From positions 1 to 64,000 of the forward strand of contig NZ_JANIIC010000040.1 of assembly GCF_024519315.1 (NCBI RefSeq): 64,000 bases of DNA, given 5' to 3'. The notes beneath the pieces are model-generated. The model was not told the DNA's origin, did not search any database, and worked only from the letters and a program-made list of their open reading frames with translations. The translations under genes were made by a program, and so were the position numbers. This DNA is from Streptomyces malaysiensis subsp. samsunensis. Lineage in GTDB: Bacteria; Actinomycetota; Actinomycetes; Streptomycetales; Streptomycetaceae. This document shows, piece after piece, positions 15,399 through 23,967 of the stretch; positions within the stretch are counted from its first letter, which is position 1; every line of letters begins with the position of its first letter.

Positions 15399-16610
15399 AT
15401 GTCCAGACGCGTCTCCATCCGATTCCGGACCCTGCCCTGCTGGGCGTCGGCCCTGCTGCTGGCCCTGGGCATGACCACCGCACTGGCCCCCGAGGCGTCC
15501 GCCCGGGCGGCCGTGCCGAGCACGATCCCGCTGAAGTTCACCAACAACTCCGGGCGCGGCGACCAGATCTACGTCTATACGCTCGGCACCCTGCTCTCGA
15601 CCGGGCAGCAGGGCTGGGCCGACGCCTCCGGGACCTTCCACCCCTGGCCAGCCGGCGGCAACCCGCCCACCCCGGCCCCCGACGCGTCGATCGCGGGACC
15701 GGCCAACGGCCAGTCCGTGACGATCCGCATCCCGAAGCTCTCCGGCCGGGTCTACTTCTCCTACGGCCAGAAGCTGGACTTCAGGCTCACCACCGGCGGC
15801 CTGGTGCAGCCCGCCGTGCAGAACCCCTCGGACCCCAACCGGAACATCCTGTTCAACTGGAGCGAGTTCACCCTCGACGTCTCCGGGCTGTACATCAACA
15901 GCACCCAGGTCGACATGTTCTCCGCGCCGTACGCGGTGGGGGTGCAGGGCGGCGACGGCAGCGTGAAGACCACCGGGCACCTCAAGTCCGGCGGCTACAA
16001 CGGCGTCTTCAACGCGCTGCGCGCACAGTCGGGCGGCTGGGGCAAGCTCATCCAGACCCGGCCGGACGGCAGCGTCCTGCGGGCCCTGTCGCCCGGACAC
16101 GGCATCGAGGCGGGTGCCCTGCCCGCGAGCGCGATGGACGACTACATCAACCGGGTGTGGCAGAAGTACACCGGCGCCACCCTCACGGTCACTCCCTTCG
16201 CCGACCGGCCGGACACCAAGTACTTCGGCCGGGTCTCCGGCGATGTCATGAACTTCACCAACAGCGCCGGAGCCGTGGTCACCAGCTTCCAGAGGCCGGA
16301 CTCCGACTCGGTCTTCGGCTGCTACAAGCGGCTCGACGCGCCCAACGACCAGGTGCGCGGCCCGATTTCGCGAACCCTGTGCGCGGGCTACAACCGCACG
16401 ACCCTGCTCACCAACTCCAATCAGCCGGACACGAGTGACGCCGGGTTCTACACCGACGCCGTGACCAACCACTACGCCCGTGCGATCCACGCCCAGATGG
16501 CCGACGGCAAGGCGTACGCCTTCGCCTTCGACGACGTCGGCCAGCACGAGTCGCTCGTCCACGACGGCAATCCGCAGCAGGCGTCCATCACCCTGGACCC
16601 CTTCAACTAG
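15399..16610 (+). CDS. Secreted GH64 beta-1,3-glucanase
   Basis: 403 residues. A signal peptide (RFRTLPCWASALLLALGM, cleavage near ASARA) is followed by a GH64/thaumatin-like domain: IPLKFTNNSGRGDQIYVYTL, RVYFSYGQKL, NWSEFTLDVSGLYINSTQVD. The putative catalytic acid/base pair is Glu156 and Asp172, matching Glu154/Asp170 of the laminaripentaose-producing enzyme of Streptomyces matensis. It degrades beta-1,3-glucan of fungal walls outside the cell. It is followed 18 bases later by a GH76 gene with its own RBS, forming a likely operon. GAGGTGA precedes the ATG. Confidence 0.92.
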   Translation: MSRRVSIRFRTLPCWASALLLALGMTTALAPEASARAAVPSTIPLKFTNNSGRGDQIYVYTLGTLLSTGQQGWADASGTFHPWPAGGNPPTPAPDASIAGPANGQSVTIRIPKLSGRVYFSYGQKLDFRLTTGGLVQPAVQNPSDPNRNILFNWSEFTLDVSGLYINSTQVDMFSAPYAVGVQGGDGSVKTTGHLKSGGYNGVFNALRAQSGGWGKLIQTRPDGSVLRALSPGHGIEAGALPASAMDDYINRVWQKYTGATLTVTPFADRPDTKYFGRVSGDVMNFTNSAGAVVTSFQRPDSDSVFGCYKRLDAPNDQVRGPISRTLCAGYNRTTLLTNSNQPDTSDAGFYTDAVTNHYARAIHAQMADGKAYAFAFDDVGQHESLVHDGNPQQASITLDPFN

Positions 16611-16628
16611 GCCGACAGGAGGCACGGC

Positions 16629-18095
16629 ATGAGACGCAAGAGACCGCCGCTCACCCGCCTGGCCGCCCTCGCCACCGGAGCGCTCGCCCTGCTGGCCCCG
16701 CTGCTCCTCCCGGCCACGGCCCAGGCGGCGCCGTCCGCCACCATCTGCAACAAGTACTGCGACAGCCGCGACCCGGCGCTCGCCCCGCAGAGCCGCAACC
16801 CCGTGACGGCCACCCTCTTCTCCCGCTCCATCGCCCTGCACTTCGACGACGCCGACGCCATGGGCTGGGCCTCCATCGACAACGGCAGCCCCGGTGACGA
16901 GGTGTGGCTCGACCGCTCGTTCGACGGCGGCCGGACCTGGTCCTCCGGCAGCCGCCTCGGCAACACCGCCATCCCCGCCGGACAGCGCGGCTGGCGCACC
17001 CTCATGTACAACGTGGACGACTGGGGCGCCCATGGCGTCGGCGCGCTACGGGCCTGCGGCAAGGCCGGTGACCGCCCCGACATCGCCTGTACCCCCTGGG
17101 CCCGTACCACCTGGAACGCGTGGGACCGCCGCACGGCCGCCGCCACCGCGCAGATGGCCTACTACTCCTACGGGACCGGGCTGTTCTCCACCACCGGCTG
17201 GTGGAACTCGGCCAACGCCCTCACGGCCGTCATCGACAACATCCGCGTCTCCGGCATGCACAGCTACGAATACGCGATCGCCCGCACCTACGACCTCAAC
17301 CTCGGTGCGCAGGGCGGGCAGTTCCGCAACGACTACATCGACGACACCGGCTGGTGGGGTCTGGCCTGGGTGGCCGCCTACGACCTCACCGGGGACTCCC
17401 GCTATCTGGCCACCGCCCGCGCCGACGCCGACTACATGGCCTCCTACTGGGACTCCACCTGTGGTGGCGGCGTGTGGTGGAGCACCGCGAAGACCTACAA
17501 GAACGCCATCGCCAACTCCCTCTACCTCCAGCTGAACGCCGCCCTGCACAACCGGATTTCCGGCGACACCACCTACCTCCAGCGGGCGAAGGCGGAATGG
17601 ACGTGGTTCCAGGGCACCGGCATGGTGAACTCCTCGAACCTCGTCAACGACGGCATCGACCTGGGCACGTGCAAGAACAACGGCAGCGCCGTCTGGTCCT
17701 ACAACCAGGGCGTGCTGCTCGGTGGCCTCACCGAGCTGCACAAGGCGACCGGTGACGATTCCGTGCTCGCCACGGCCCGCCGCATCGCCACGGCCGCCAC
17801 CACGTCGTCCCAGCTCAACACGGCCGACGGCATCCTCAGGGACCCGTGCGAGACCGGCGACTGCGGCGCCGACGGCCCGTCGTTCAAGGGCGCCCATGTG
17901 CGGGGGCTGGCCAAGCTGAACGCGGCCTTGGCCGACCACCCCTACACGGCCTACCTCAAACGGCAGGCCGACCGCGCCTACGCCGCCGACCGCAACGCCC
18001 TGGACCAGTACGGACTGCGCTGGTCAGGACCGCTGGACAAGACCGACGCGGCACGACAGCACAGTGCGCTCGACCTGATGAACGCCGCCCCCTAG
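16629..18095 (+). CDS. Secreted GH76 alpha-1,6-mannanase-like protein
   Basis: 488 residues. A signal peptide (RRKRPPLTRLAALATGALAL, cleavage after TAQA) is followed by a region of about 130 residues typical of secreted actinobacterial GH76 proteins (WASIDNGSPGDEVWLDRSFD). Then comes the (alpha/alpha)6 GH76 domain with the catalytic Asp pair in YIDDTGWWGLAW (238-239) and a CGGGVWWS block. GH76 endo-alpha-1,6-mannanases attack yeast and fungal mannan backbones. Together with the upstream beta-1,3-glucanase this gives a two-enzyme attack on fungal walls. AGGAGG precedes the ATG. Confidence 0.92.
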   Translation: MRRKRPPLTRLAALATGALALLAPLLLPATAQAAPSATICNKYCDSRDPALAPQSRNPVTATLFSRSIALHFDDADAMGWASIDNGSPGDEVWLDRSFDGGRTWSSGSRLGNTAIPAGQRGWRTLMYNVDDWGAHGVGALRACGKAGDRPDIACTPWARTTWNAWDRRTAAATAQMAYYSYGTGLFSTTGWWNSANALTAVIDNIRVSGMHSYEYAIARTYDLNLGAQGGQFRNDYIDDTGWWGLAWVAAYDLTGDSRYLATARADADYMASYWDSTCGGGVWWSTAKTYKNAIANSLYLQLNAALHNRISGDTTYLQRAKAEWTWFQGTGMVNSSNLVNDGIDLGTCKNNGSAVWSYNQGVLLGGLTELHKATGDDSVLATARRIATAATTSSQLNTADGILRDPCETGDCGADGPSFKGAHVRGLAKLNAALADHPYTAYLKRQADRAYAADRNALDQYGLRWSGPLDKTDAARQHSALDLMNAAP

Positions 18096-18112
18096 GTCAC
18101 AACAGCGTTTCA

Positions 18113-19018
18113 TCAGGGCCGCAGGATGAGCTTGCCCCGGCTGTGGCCGGCCTCGCTCCGCTCATGGGCCTCGGCGGCGTCGGCGAGCGGGAAGCTCCGC
18201 ACGATGGGCACCCGCAGCCGGCCCTCCGCGGCGAGCCGGGCGTACCCGGCGATGTCCTCCAGGGGGCGGCCACCGCCGCCTCCGGAGAACGTTATACCGA
18301 GATCGGCGGCCGCGGGGTCGGCGATGGTCACGATGCGGTCGGTCGTGCCGCCCCGCAGCTCGATCGAGACCGGCAGGGCGCCCTGACCGGCCGCGTCGTA
18401 GACGGCGTCGACACCCTTCGGGGCCACGGCGCGCACCCGGTCGGCCAGGCCCTCGCCGTACGCCACGGGGATCGCGCCGAGCGAGCGCAGATAGTCGTGG
18501 TTGGCGGGCGAGGCGGTGCCGATGACGGTGGCTCCCCGGGCCACCGCGAGCTGGACGCCGACCCCGCCGACCGCACCGGCGGCCCCGTGCAGCAGCAGCG
18601 TCTCGCCTTCCTTGAGCCCCAGCAGGTCGAGCACGCGCGCCGAGGTCTCGGTGGCCACGGGCAGCGCGGCGGCCGTCTCCCAGTCGAGGTCGGCCGGCTT
18701 GGGGACGACATTGGTGGCCAGGGCGTACGAGGCGTAGGCGCCGGTGTCCGTCCAGCCCAGCACCTCATCGCCCACCGACCGATCAGTGACCCCCTCGCCG
18801 ACCTCGTCGACGATCCCGGCCGCCTCCGAGCCGGGGACGGCGGGGAGCCCGGGGCCCATCTGCGGCATCCAGCCACGGCGGATCTTGTAATCGATGGGGT
18901 TCACGGCGGCGGCCACGACCTTCAGCCGCACCTGCCCGGGACCCGGATGCGGCTCCTCCGTCTCCTTCAGCCGCAGCACCTCGGGGCCGCCGTACTCCTC
19001 GTAGACGATTGCCTTCAT
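18113..19018 (-). CDS. Zinc-free NADP-dependent oxidoreductase (quinone oxidoreductase type)
   Basis: 301 residues of the MDR superfamily. An N-terminal GroES-like domain (MKAIVYEEYGGPEVLRL, AAAVNPIDYKIRRG) precedes a Rossmann domain with the nucleotide loop LLHGAAGAVGGVGVQLA and ATVIGTASP. The structural- and catalytic-zinc cysteines of alcohol dehydrogenases are absent, so quinone or enone reduction is likely. ATG 19018 with GGGAG eight bases upstream is chosen over a GTG three codons earlier. Single gene, convergent with GH76 and separated by only 17 bases. Confidence 0.85.
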   Translation of the reverse strand: MKAIVYEEYGGPEVLRLKETEEPHPGPGQVRLKVVAAAVNPIDYKIRRGWMPQMGPGLPAVPGSEAAGIVDEVGEGVTDRSVGDEVLGWTDTGAYASYALATNVVPKPADLDWETAAALPVATETSARVLDLLGLKEGETLLLHGAAGAVGGVGVQLAVARGATVIGTASPANHDYLRSLGAIPVAYGEGLADRVRAVAPKGVDAVYDAAGQGALPVSIELRGGTTDRIVTIADPAAADLGITFSGGGGGRPLEDIAGYARLAAEGRLRVPIVRSFPLADAAEAHERSEAGHSRGKLILRP

Positions 19019-19189
19019 CTCTCTCACTCCCGTCAGCCCTGTTGGGGCACCAGCCCTGTCGAGGGGCCGTTTGTAGCGACAACGCCATCCTCGGCCGGGA
19101 CATGCCCCGCCCCGGCCGTTCCTTCAGCCGGTTCCACCTGGCCGAAGGAACGGCCGGGCCCGCGAAGGGGCCCCACTACGCTGACGGAC

Positions 19190-20121
19190 ATGGACCTCAC
19201 GGCCGCGGTCGATGTGATCCGGGCGCCCCTGGGCGATATCCTCCCGCGCCTGTCCGCCGCGCTCTTTGACGCGATTCCGCACCGGGCGGTGGCCGAGCTC
19301 TCCGGCAACTGCCCGCACTCACCGTTCAAGACCCATGGACACCCCTCCGGTGACCCCGGCGCCACCATCACCACCACCGAGCTGGCCGCGCTCTCCCCGG
19401 CGGCGCGCGCCGAGGGGAGCTGGCAGGGCCGGGCCCGGATCGGGGGCGCCGATGTGCCCGTGCTGGCCCTGTACAGCGACGCCACCGCGCGGGGCGCGCT
19501 GCTCGTCCTCGTACGGACCGAGGAGGCCCCCGTCCCGGCCGCGGCCCTGGCGACGGCCCGCGTCCTGTGGGACCTGGTGACCGCGCACCGCGACCGGATG
19601 GCGACCGAGGCGGTGCCCGGGGTGCTGGCCCAGTCCCGCGCCGCGGCCGCGGCGCGGGCCACGGCCATCGCCGAGCTCGTCGACGCCCACGGAACCGCCC
19701 TGTCCGCCCTGCTCGGTGTGTTGCGCCGCCGCGATCTGGACGATCCGACCGCCCGGGCCCGCGCGGTGGACTTCGCCGTCACCGCCCTGGCCGAGCTGCG
19801 CGCCCGGACCGACCGCGATCAGGCGCTGGTGGAGGAGCCCGCCGGTGACGCCTTCGCCTGGAGCTGCGCGGCCTGACCGTACGGCTGGACCTGGGCCCGC
19901 CCGGTACGGAGGAGGGCGCGGACCGGCCGCTCCCCGCCGATGTGGCCAATACGGCCCGCGCGGTGGTGCGGGCCGTGGTGCACGCCATGCTCGACGAGCA
20001 GGGACCGGGCCAGGACGGCGCGCCGCATCCGGTGCGCCGCGTCCACAGGGGGTCACCTCGCGTGGCGAAGCGGCCGCGCTGGCCCACGCGTGGGGGCGAC
20101 CGGCTCCTGAGCGGCCGGTGA
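19190..20121 (+). pseudogene. Decayed LuxR-type regulator-like gene (sensor part only)
   Basis: ATG 19190 opens 228 codons (MDLTAAVDVIRAPLGDILPR onward). The content suggests an N-terminal sensor region (SGNCPHSPFKTHG, GSWQGRARIGG, LALYSDATARGALLVLVRTE) and a long helix (RAAAAARATAIAELVDAHGT). After DQALVEEPAGDAF the frame shifts at about 19855. The next frame (RLELRGLTVRLDLGPPG, ADRPLPADVANTARAVVRAV) clearly continues the same kind of protein to a stop at 20119-20121. The expected C-terminal HTH is missing. Assignment to the LuxR-type regulators of Streptomyces is from memory of similar proteins. Confidence 0.5.
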
Positions 20122-20206
20122 CGTGGCGCACGCGCGGGACCGCACCGGCGGACAGCCGAACGCCGGGGGACGTATGGTTGCTGAGGGACGGCGAGCGGAG
20201 CGATTC

Positions 20207-20812
20207 ATGACCACACCGCGGGACCTGATGATCGTCACCCTGGACGTGGCGCCCACCCGCCCCCTGGAGCGGGGCGACCTCTCGCTCGCGCTCGCGGGAG
20301 CCGAGCTGATCGACCTCCTCGACGCCGAGGCCCTCGGGTTCGAGGACGAGCGGATCGTGCCGCGCCTCTGCCCCCCGACCGGGGACCGTCTGCTGGACGA
20401 GGCCGTGTCGTCGCTCGTCCGCCAGCCGCCCTACGAACCGGTCGGCGAGTGGCTGTGGCGCAGGGGCCGCGGGCTGTCCTCGGCCTACCTGGACGCCCTG
20501 GAGGCCGCGGGGCAGATCACCCGGCGGCGCCACGGCTGGCTGCCGGTGCGCGCCGGTCAGGCGGTGCCGGTCGACTCACCCGCGCGTCGGCGCGCGACGG
20601 ACCGCTGGGCCTCGGACGAGCCCGTCCTCGCGTCCCTCGCGGCGGCCATCGGGGTCCGCGAGGAGCCCGCGGGAGACGCCTCGGCGGCGGCCGGCGACGC
20701 GGCCGTGACCGTGCTCGCCGCCGTCAACGACGCCGTGATGGAGCTGGAGGCCGAACGGCAGCGGCGGGCCATCGAGGAAGCGGCCTTCGACAACGTCTGG
20801 CGCGCCGAATGA
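20207..20812 (+). CDS. GPP34 (GOLPH3-like) family protein
   Basis: 201 residues. The GPP34 fold is recognised from RDLMIVTLDVAP, LSLALAGAELIDLLDAEAL, RGLSSAYLDALEAAGQITRR and DDAVMELEAERQRRAIEEAA-like ends. Eukaryotic GOLPH3 binds phosphatidylinositol-4-phosphate; the many Streptomyces copies are of unknown role and often lie in variable regions. Cytosolic, without signal peptide. GGAG lies seven bases before the ATG. It is 163 bases ahead of the AMP-forming ligase on the same strand, with no clear terminator between. Confidence 0.8.
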   Translation: MTTPRDLMIVTLDVAPTRPLERGDLSLALAGAELIDLLDAEALGFEDERIVPRLCPPTGDRLLDEAVSSLVRQPPYEPVGEWLWRRGRGLSSAYLDALEAAGQITRRRHGWLPVRAGQAVPVDSPARRRATDRWASDEPVLASLAAAIGVREEPAGDASAAAGDAAVTVLAAVNDAVMELEAERQRRAIEEAAFDNVWRAE

Positions 20813-20975
20813 CCGCGTGACGGTGCGGGCGGCGCCGGGAGGAGCAGAACGCCACCAGGGGTGCCGCACCGCCGTCGATGATCCCGAACTCCGGCCCCGG
20901 GAGGGCCGTACGGCCGTATCGTGTCCGGTGATCCACCACGTCCCAGTGGGCACCACCCCCCGAACGGAGACGCAC

Positions 20976-22550
20976 ATGGACACGTTAGCCGGAGCGTCCG
21001 GTCACAGATCCCACCGCGACGCCGAGCCCGTACCGGCGCCCTTCCCCCAGGCCGTCATCGACGCCTTCCACGCGCGGCCGGAGCTGCCCGCCTTCGAACA
21101 CCGCTCACGCGTCCTCTCACGTGGCGAGGTGCTGGAGCTCATCGGCCGGTGCGCCGACGGGCTGCGGGCGGCCGGACTCGGCCCGGGGCGGTCGGTCGCG
21201 GTGGCCACCGATGTGACACCCGAGGGTTTCGCGGTGCTCATGGCGGCCTACCTGCTGGGCTGCCGGGTGACCGGGCTGCGGCCCGGTATGACCCCGGCCC
21301 ATCTCGGCTACGTCCTCTCCGACGGAATCGACGTCCTGGTGGCCGACGAGACCGGCGCCACCCCCGAACTGCTGGACGCGGCGCGCGAGGTGACCGTGGT
21401 GCGGCTGGGCCCGGACCTCCTGGACGCCCACCCCAAGGCCACGGGGGAGCTGACCGCCCAGGGCCGTCCCGAGGACATCGCCATGGTGACGCTCACCAGC
21501 GGCAGCACCGGACAACCCAAGGGCTGTACGCAGACCTACCGTTCGCTCGCCCTCAACTGGGCCTGGCAGCCAGCGCGTTGGACCGAGGGGACCGCACGGC
21601 TCGCGGCGCGCTATGAGCGGTATCTGCTCTTCGGCACCCTGACCAGCGCGGTGATCTTCGAGCATCTCGGAGCCTGTCTGATGGGTGGTGGCACCGCCGT
21701 CATTCCCGAACCGCCGCTCGCCTTCCCCCAGGTCTTCGAGCGCCACCGGATCACCGCGTGTCTGATGACCGTGCCCCGGCTGCACCATGTGCTGGACGTG
21801 CTGCGCACCGACCGCGTGGACACCAGCAGCCTCCGGGCGCTGCTCGTGGCCGGATCCCCGCTCGCCCCGCACCGGCTCGCGGAGGCGGCCCGGCGGCTGG
21901 GCCCGGTGGTGCACCAGGGGTACGGGCAGACCGAGACCGGCATGCTCACCCTGCTCACCCCGGACCATATGGCCCAGTGGCCGGACCAGGTGTACGACTC
22001 GGTGGGCCGGGCGTGGTCCGGTGTGGAGCTGGACGTCCGCGACCCCGAGGGGCGTTCGGTGCCCGCCGGGACCACCGGCGAGATATGGGTGCGCACCGAC
22101 TCCGCGATGGCGGGCTACTGGAAGGACGAGGAGCAGACCCGGGAGGTCCTGCGGGCGGGGTGGGTGCGTACCCGCGACGTCGGACACCTGGACGAACACG
22201 GTTTTCTGCGGCTCACCGGGCGGGCCCGGGACGTGGTCATCATCAACGCGATCGTGCACTACGCCGGGGCCATCGAACGCGCGCTGGCCGCCCACCCCGA
22301 TGTCGACCAGGCGTATGTGCTGGGCGCGCCCGACGAGCGCACCGGCGAGGCCGCACACGCCTTCGTCGTCCCGGCCGAGGGTCGTGAACCGGATCTCGAC
22401 GCCGTACGCGCCCTCGTCGCGGCCGAGTTGGGGGAGGCGAGTGTGCCCGCCACCGTCACCGTGGTGACCGAGGTGCCGGTGGCGCCGAGCGGCAAACCGG
22501 ACAAGCGGGCGCTGCTGTCGCGGGTCACCGGGCCGCTGGAGACGGCGTGA
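20976..22550 (+). CDS. AMP-forming acyl/aryl-CoA ligase-like enzyme (contains a TTA codon)
   Basis: 524 residues of the ANL superfamily. P-loop motif TLTSGSTGQPKG, A5 motif GYGQTETG, A7/A8 region TRDVGHLDEHGFLRLTGRAR, and the C-terminal lysine in PSGKPDKRALL are all present, so adenylation and thioesterification should be possible. The substrate pocket cannot be read by eye. Codon 4 is TTA (20985-20987), so translation should depend on the bldA tRNA and be favoured in late or sporulating cultures. No carrier protein or PKS is adjacent. A strong hairpin follows the stop. Confidence 0.85.
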   Translation: MDTLAGASGHRSHRDAEPVPAPFPQAVIDAFHARPELPAFEHRSRVLSRGEVLELIGRCADGLRAAGLGPGRSVAVATDVTPEGFAVLMAAYLLGCRVTGLRPGMTPAHLGYVLSDGIDVLVADETGATPELLDAAREVTVVRLGPDLLDAHPKATGELTAQGRPEDIAMVTLTSGSTGQPKGCTQTYRSLALNWAWQPARWTEGTARLAARYERYLLFGTLTSAVIFEHLGACLMGGGTAVIPEPPLAFPQVFERHRITACLMTVPRLHHVLDVLRTDRVDTSSLRALLVAGSPLAPHRLAEAARRLGPVVHQGYGQTETGMLTLLTPDHMAQWPDQVYDSVGRAWSGVELDVRDPEGRSVPAGTTGEIWVRTDSAMAGYWKDEEQTREVLRAGWVRTRDVGHLDEHGFLRLTGRARDVVIINAIVHYAGAIERALAAHPDVDQAYVLGAPDERTGEAAHAFVVPAEGREPDLDAVRALVAAELGEASVPATVTVVTEVPVAPSGKPDKRALLSRVTGPLETA

Positions 22551-22634
22551 CGGCGTGACGGCGCGGGGTCGCCGGTCCGGCCGGGGGACGCCGGCCCGCG
22601 ACGAGTCACGGCCGACGGTGGTCTGACACACCAG

Positions 22635-22669
22635 GACGTCCCGGCACGCCGAGTGCGTGCCGGGACGTC
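22635..22669. terminator. Strong bidirectional terminator
   Basis: A perfect 15-base stem: GACGTCCCGGCACGC (22635-22649) and GCGTGCCGGGACGTC (22655-22669) with a 5-base loop. It lies between the convergent ligase gene (ending 22550) and antiporter gene (ending 22690). Confidence 0.85.
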
Positions 22670-22689
22670 TTCCGTGCGCGGGGCGGTGC

Positions 22690-23967
22690 TCAGCTCCCGG
22701 TCGGCACCGCCGCCGCGGTGCCGCTCGGTTCCCCGGCCGTCCGGGACCTGGCGTCCCTGCGGTCCAGCCAGTTGAGCACCGGGACCGTCATCACGGTGGT
22801 CACCAGCGCCACCAGGACCAGCGCCGCGAACAGCTCATCGCCGACGATCCCGGCCGACAGCCCGATGTTGAGAGCGATGAGCTGCATCAGCCCGCGCGCG
22901 TTCATCAGTGCGCCGACCCTGACCGCCACCGCACCCGGCTCCCCGCAGAGCTTGGCGGCCGCCCAGCAACCGCCGAACTTGCCGACCGACGCGAGCACGA
23001 CACAGGCCGCACCGAAGGCCATCACGGCCGGGTCGGCGAACACGTCGAAGCGTGTGTTCAGACCCGAGTACGTGAAGAACATCGGCACGAAGATGACCTG
23101 GGTCGCCCCCTGGACGGTCCGCACCACCCGCTCGGACGCCTCGTGGCGCGGCATGGCCAGCCCGACGCAGAACGCCCCGAAGACCGCGTACAGCTGGATG
23201 GTGTCGGTGAACCAGGCGCCGCAGAACAGCACCGCGACCGTGAACAGCAGCCGGGTCTCATCGCTCAGCCCCGGCCTGGTCATGATCCACGCCAGCAGAC
23301 GCCGGCCCACCAGGAACAGGACGGCCACGAACACCAGCGAACCGCCCAGCGCCTTGACGATCGGACCTGTCTTCTCCGAGGCCACGCTCAGCACTCCGGC
23401 GAGCATGAGCCAGGCGGCCGCGTCGTCGGTGGCCCCCGAGGCGAGGGACAGCGAGCCGTGCCGGGTCCCGGAGATCCCCTGCTCGGTGATGATGCGCGCC
23501 AGCATCGGGAAGGCGGTGATGGCGAGGGCGACCCCGACGAAGGCCGCGGTCACCCAGACCGAGACCCCGTCGACGAAGAGGGGAACGTGGCCGTGGGCGG
23601 CGAAGGTCAGCCCCACGCCCAGCAGCAGCGGGACCACCACCCCGGCGGCGGAGACCGTCACCGCGGTTCCGGCCAGCCCCTTGCCGGCGTGGGCCCTGAA
23701 TTCGTACCCCGCGTGGAACATCAGCGCCACCAGGCCGATCTGCCCGGCCACATAGAGCACCGGTTTGAGCTCCGGTGGGAAGACCGCGTCCGAGGCGCCC
23801 GGCGCCACCAGCCCGAAGAGCGACGGGCCGAGCAGCACACCGGCGATCATCTCCCCGACCACCGGCGGCTGGCCGAATCGGCCCGCCATCAGCACCACCA
23901 GCCGGCAGGTCAGCAGGATCACCACGGCCGCGATGAAGAAGGCGGGGGCGAGTTCTGTGGGAGTCAT
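22690..23967 (-). CDS. CPA2-family cation/proton antiporter
   Basis: 425 residues, about 12 membrane helices, no C-terminal TrkA domain. The family's central acidic pair is present in GATDDAAAW, with the preceding amphipathic GQPPVVGEMIAGVLLGPSLF typical of KefB/NapA-type antiporters and a late ALMNARGLMQLIALNIG. It would exchange Na+ or K+ for H+ across the cell membrane. The start overlaps the P450 stop by four bases. It is thus the last gene of the four-gene redox operon, where it could serve pH/ion balance or export of an acidic product. Confidence 0.85.
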   Translation of the reverse strand: MTPTELAPAFFIAAVVILLTCRLVVLMAGRFGQPPVVGEMIAGVLLGPSLFGLVAPGASDAVFPPELKPVLYVAGQIGLVALMFHAGYEFRAHAGKGLAGTAVTVSAAGVVVPLLLGVGLTFAAHGHVPLFVDGVSVWVTAAFVGVALAITAFPMLARIITEQGISGTRHGSLSLASGATDDAAAWLMLAGVLSVASEKTGPIVKALGGSLVFVAVLFLVGRRLLAWIMTRPGLSDETRLLFTVAVLFCGAWFTDTIQLYAVFGAFCVGLAMPRHEASERVVRTVQGATQVIFVPMFFTYSGLNTRFDVFADPAVMAFGAACVVLASVGKFGGCWAAAKLCGEPGAVAVRVGALMNARGLMQLIALNIGLSAGIVGDELFAALVLVALVTTVMTVPVLNWLDRRDARSRTAGEPSGTAAAVPTGS

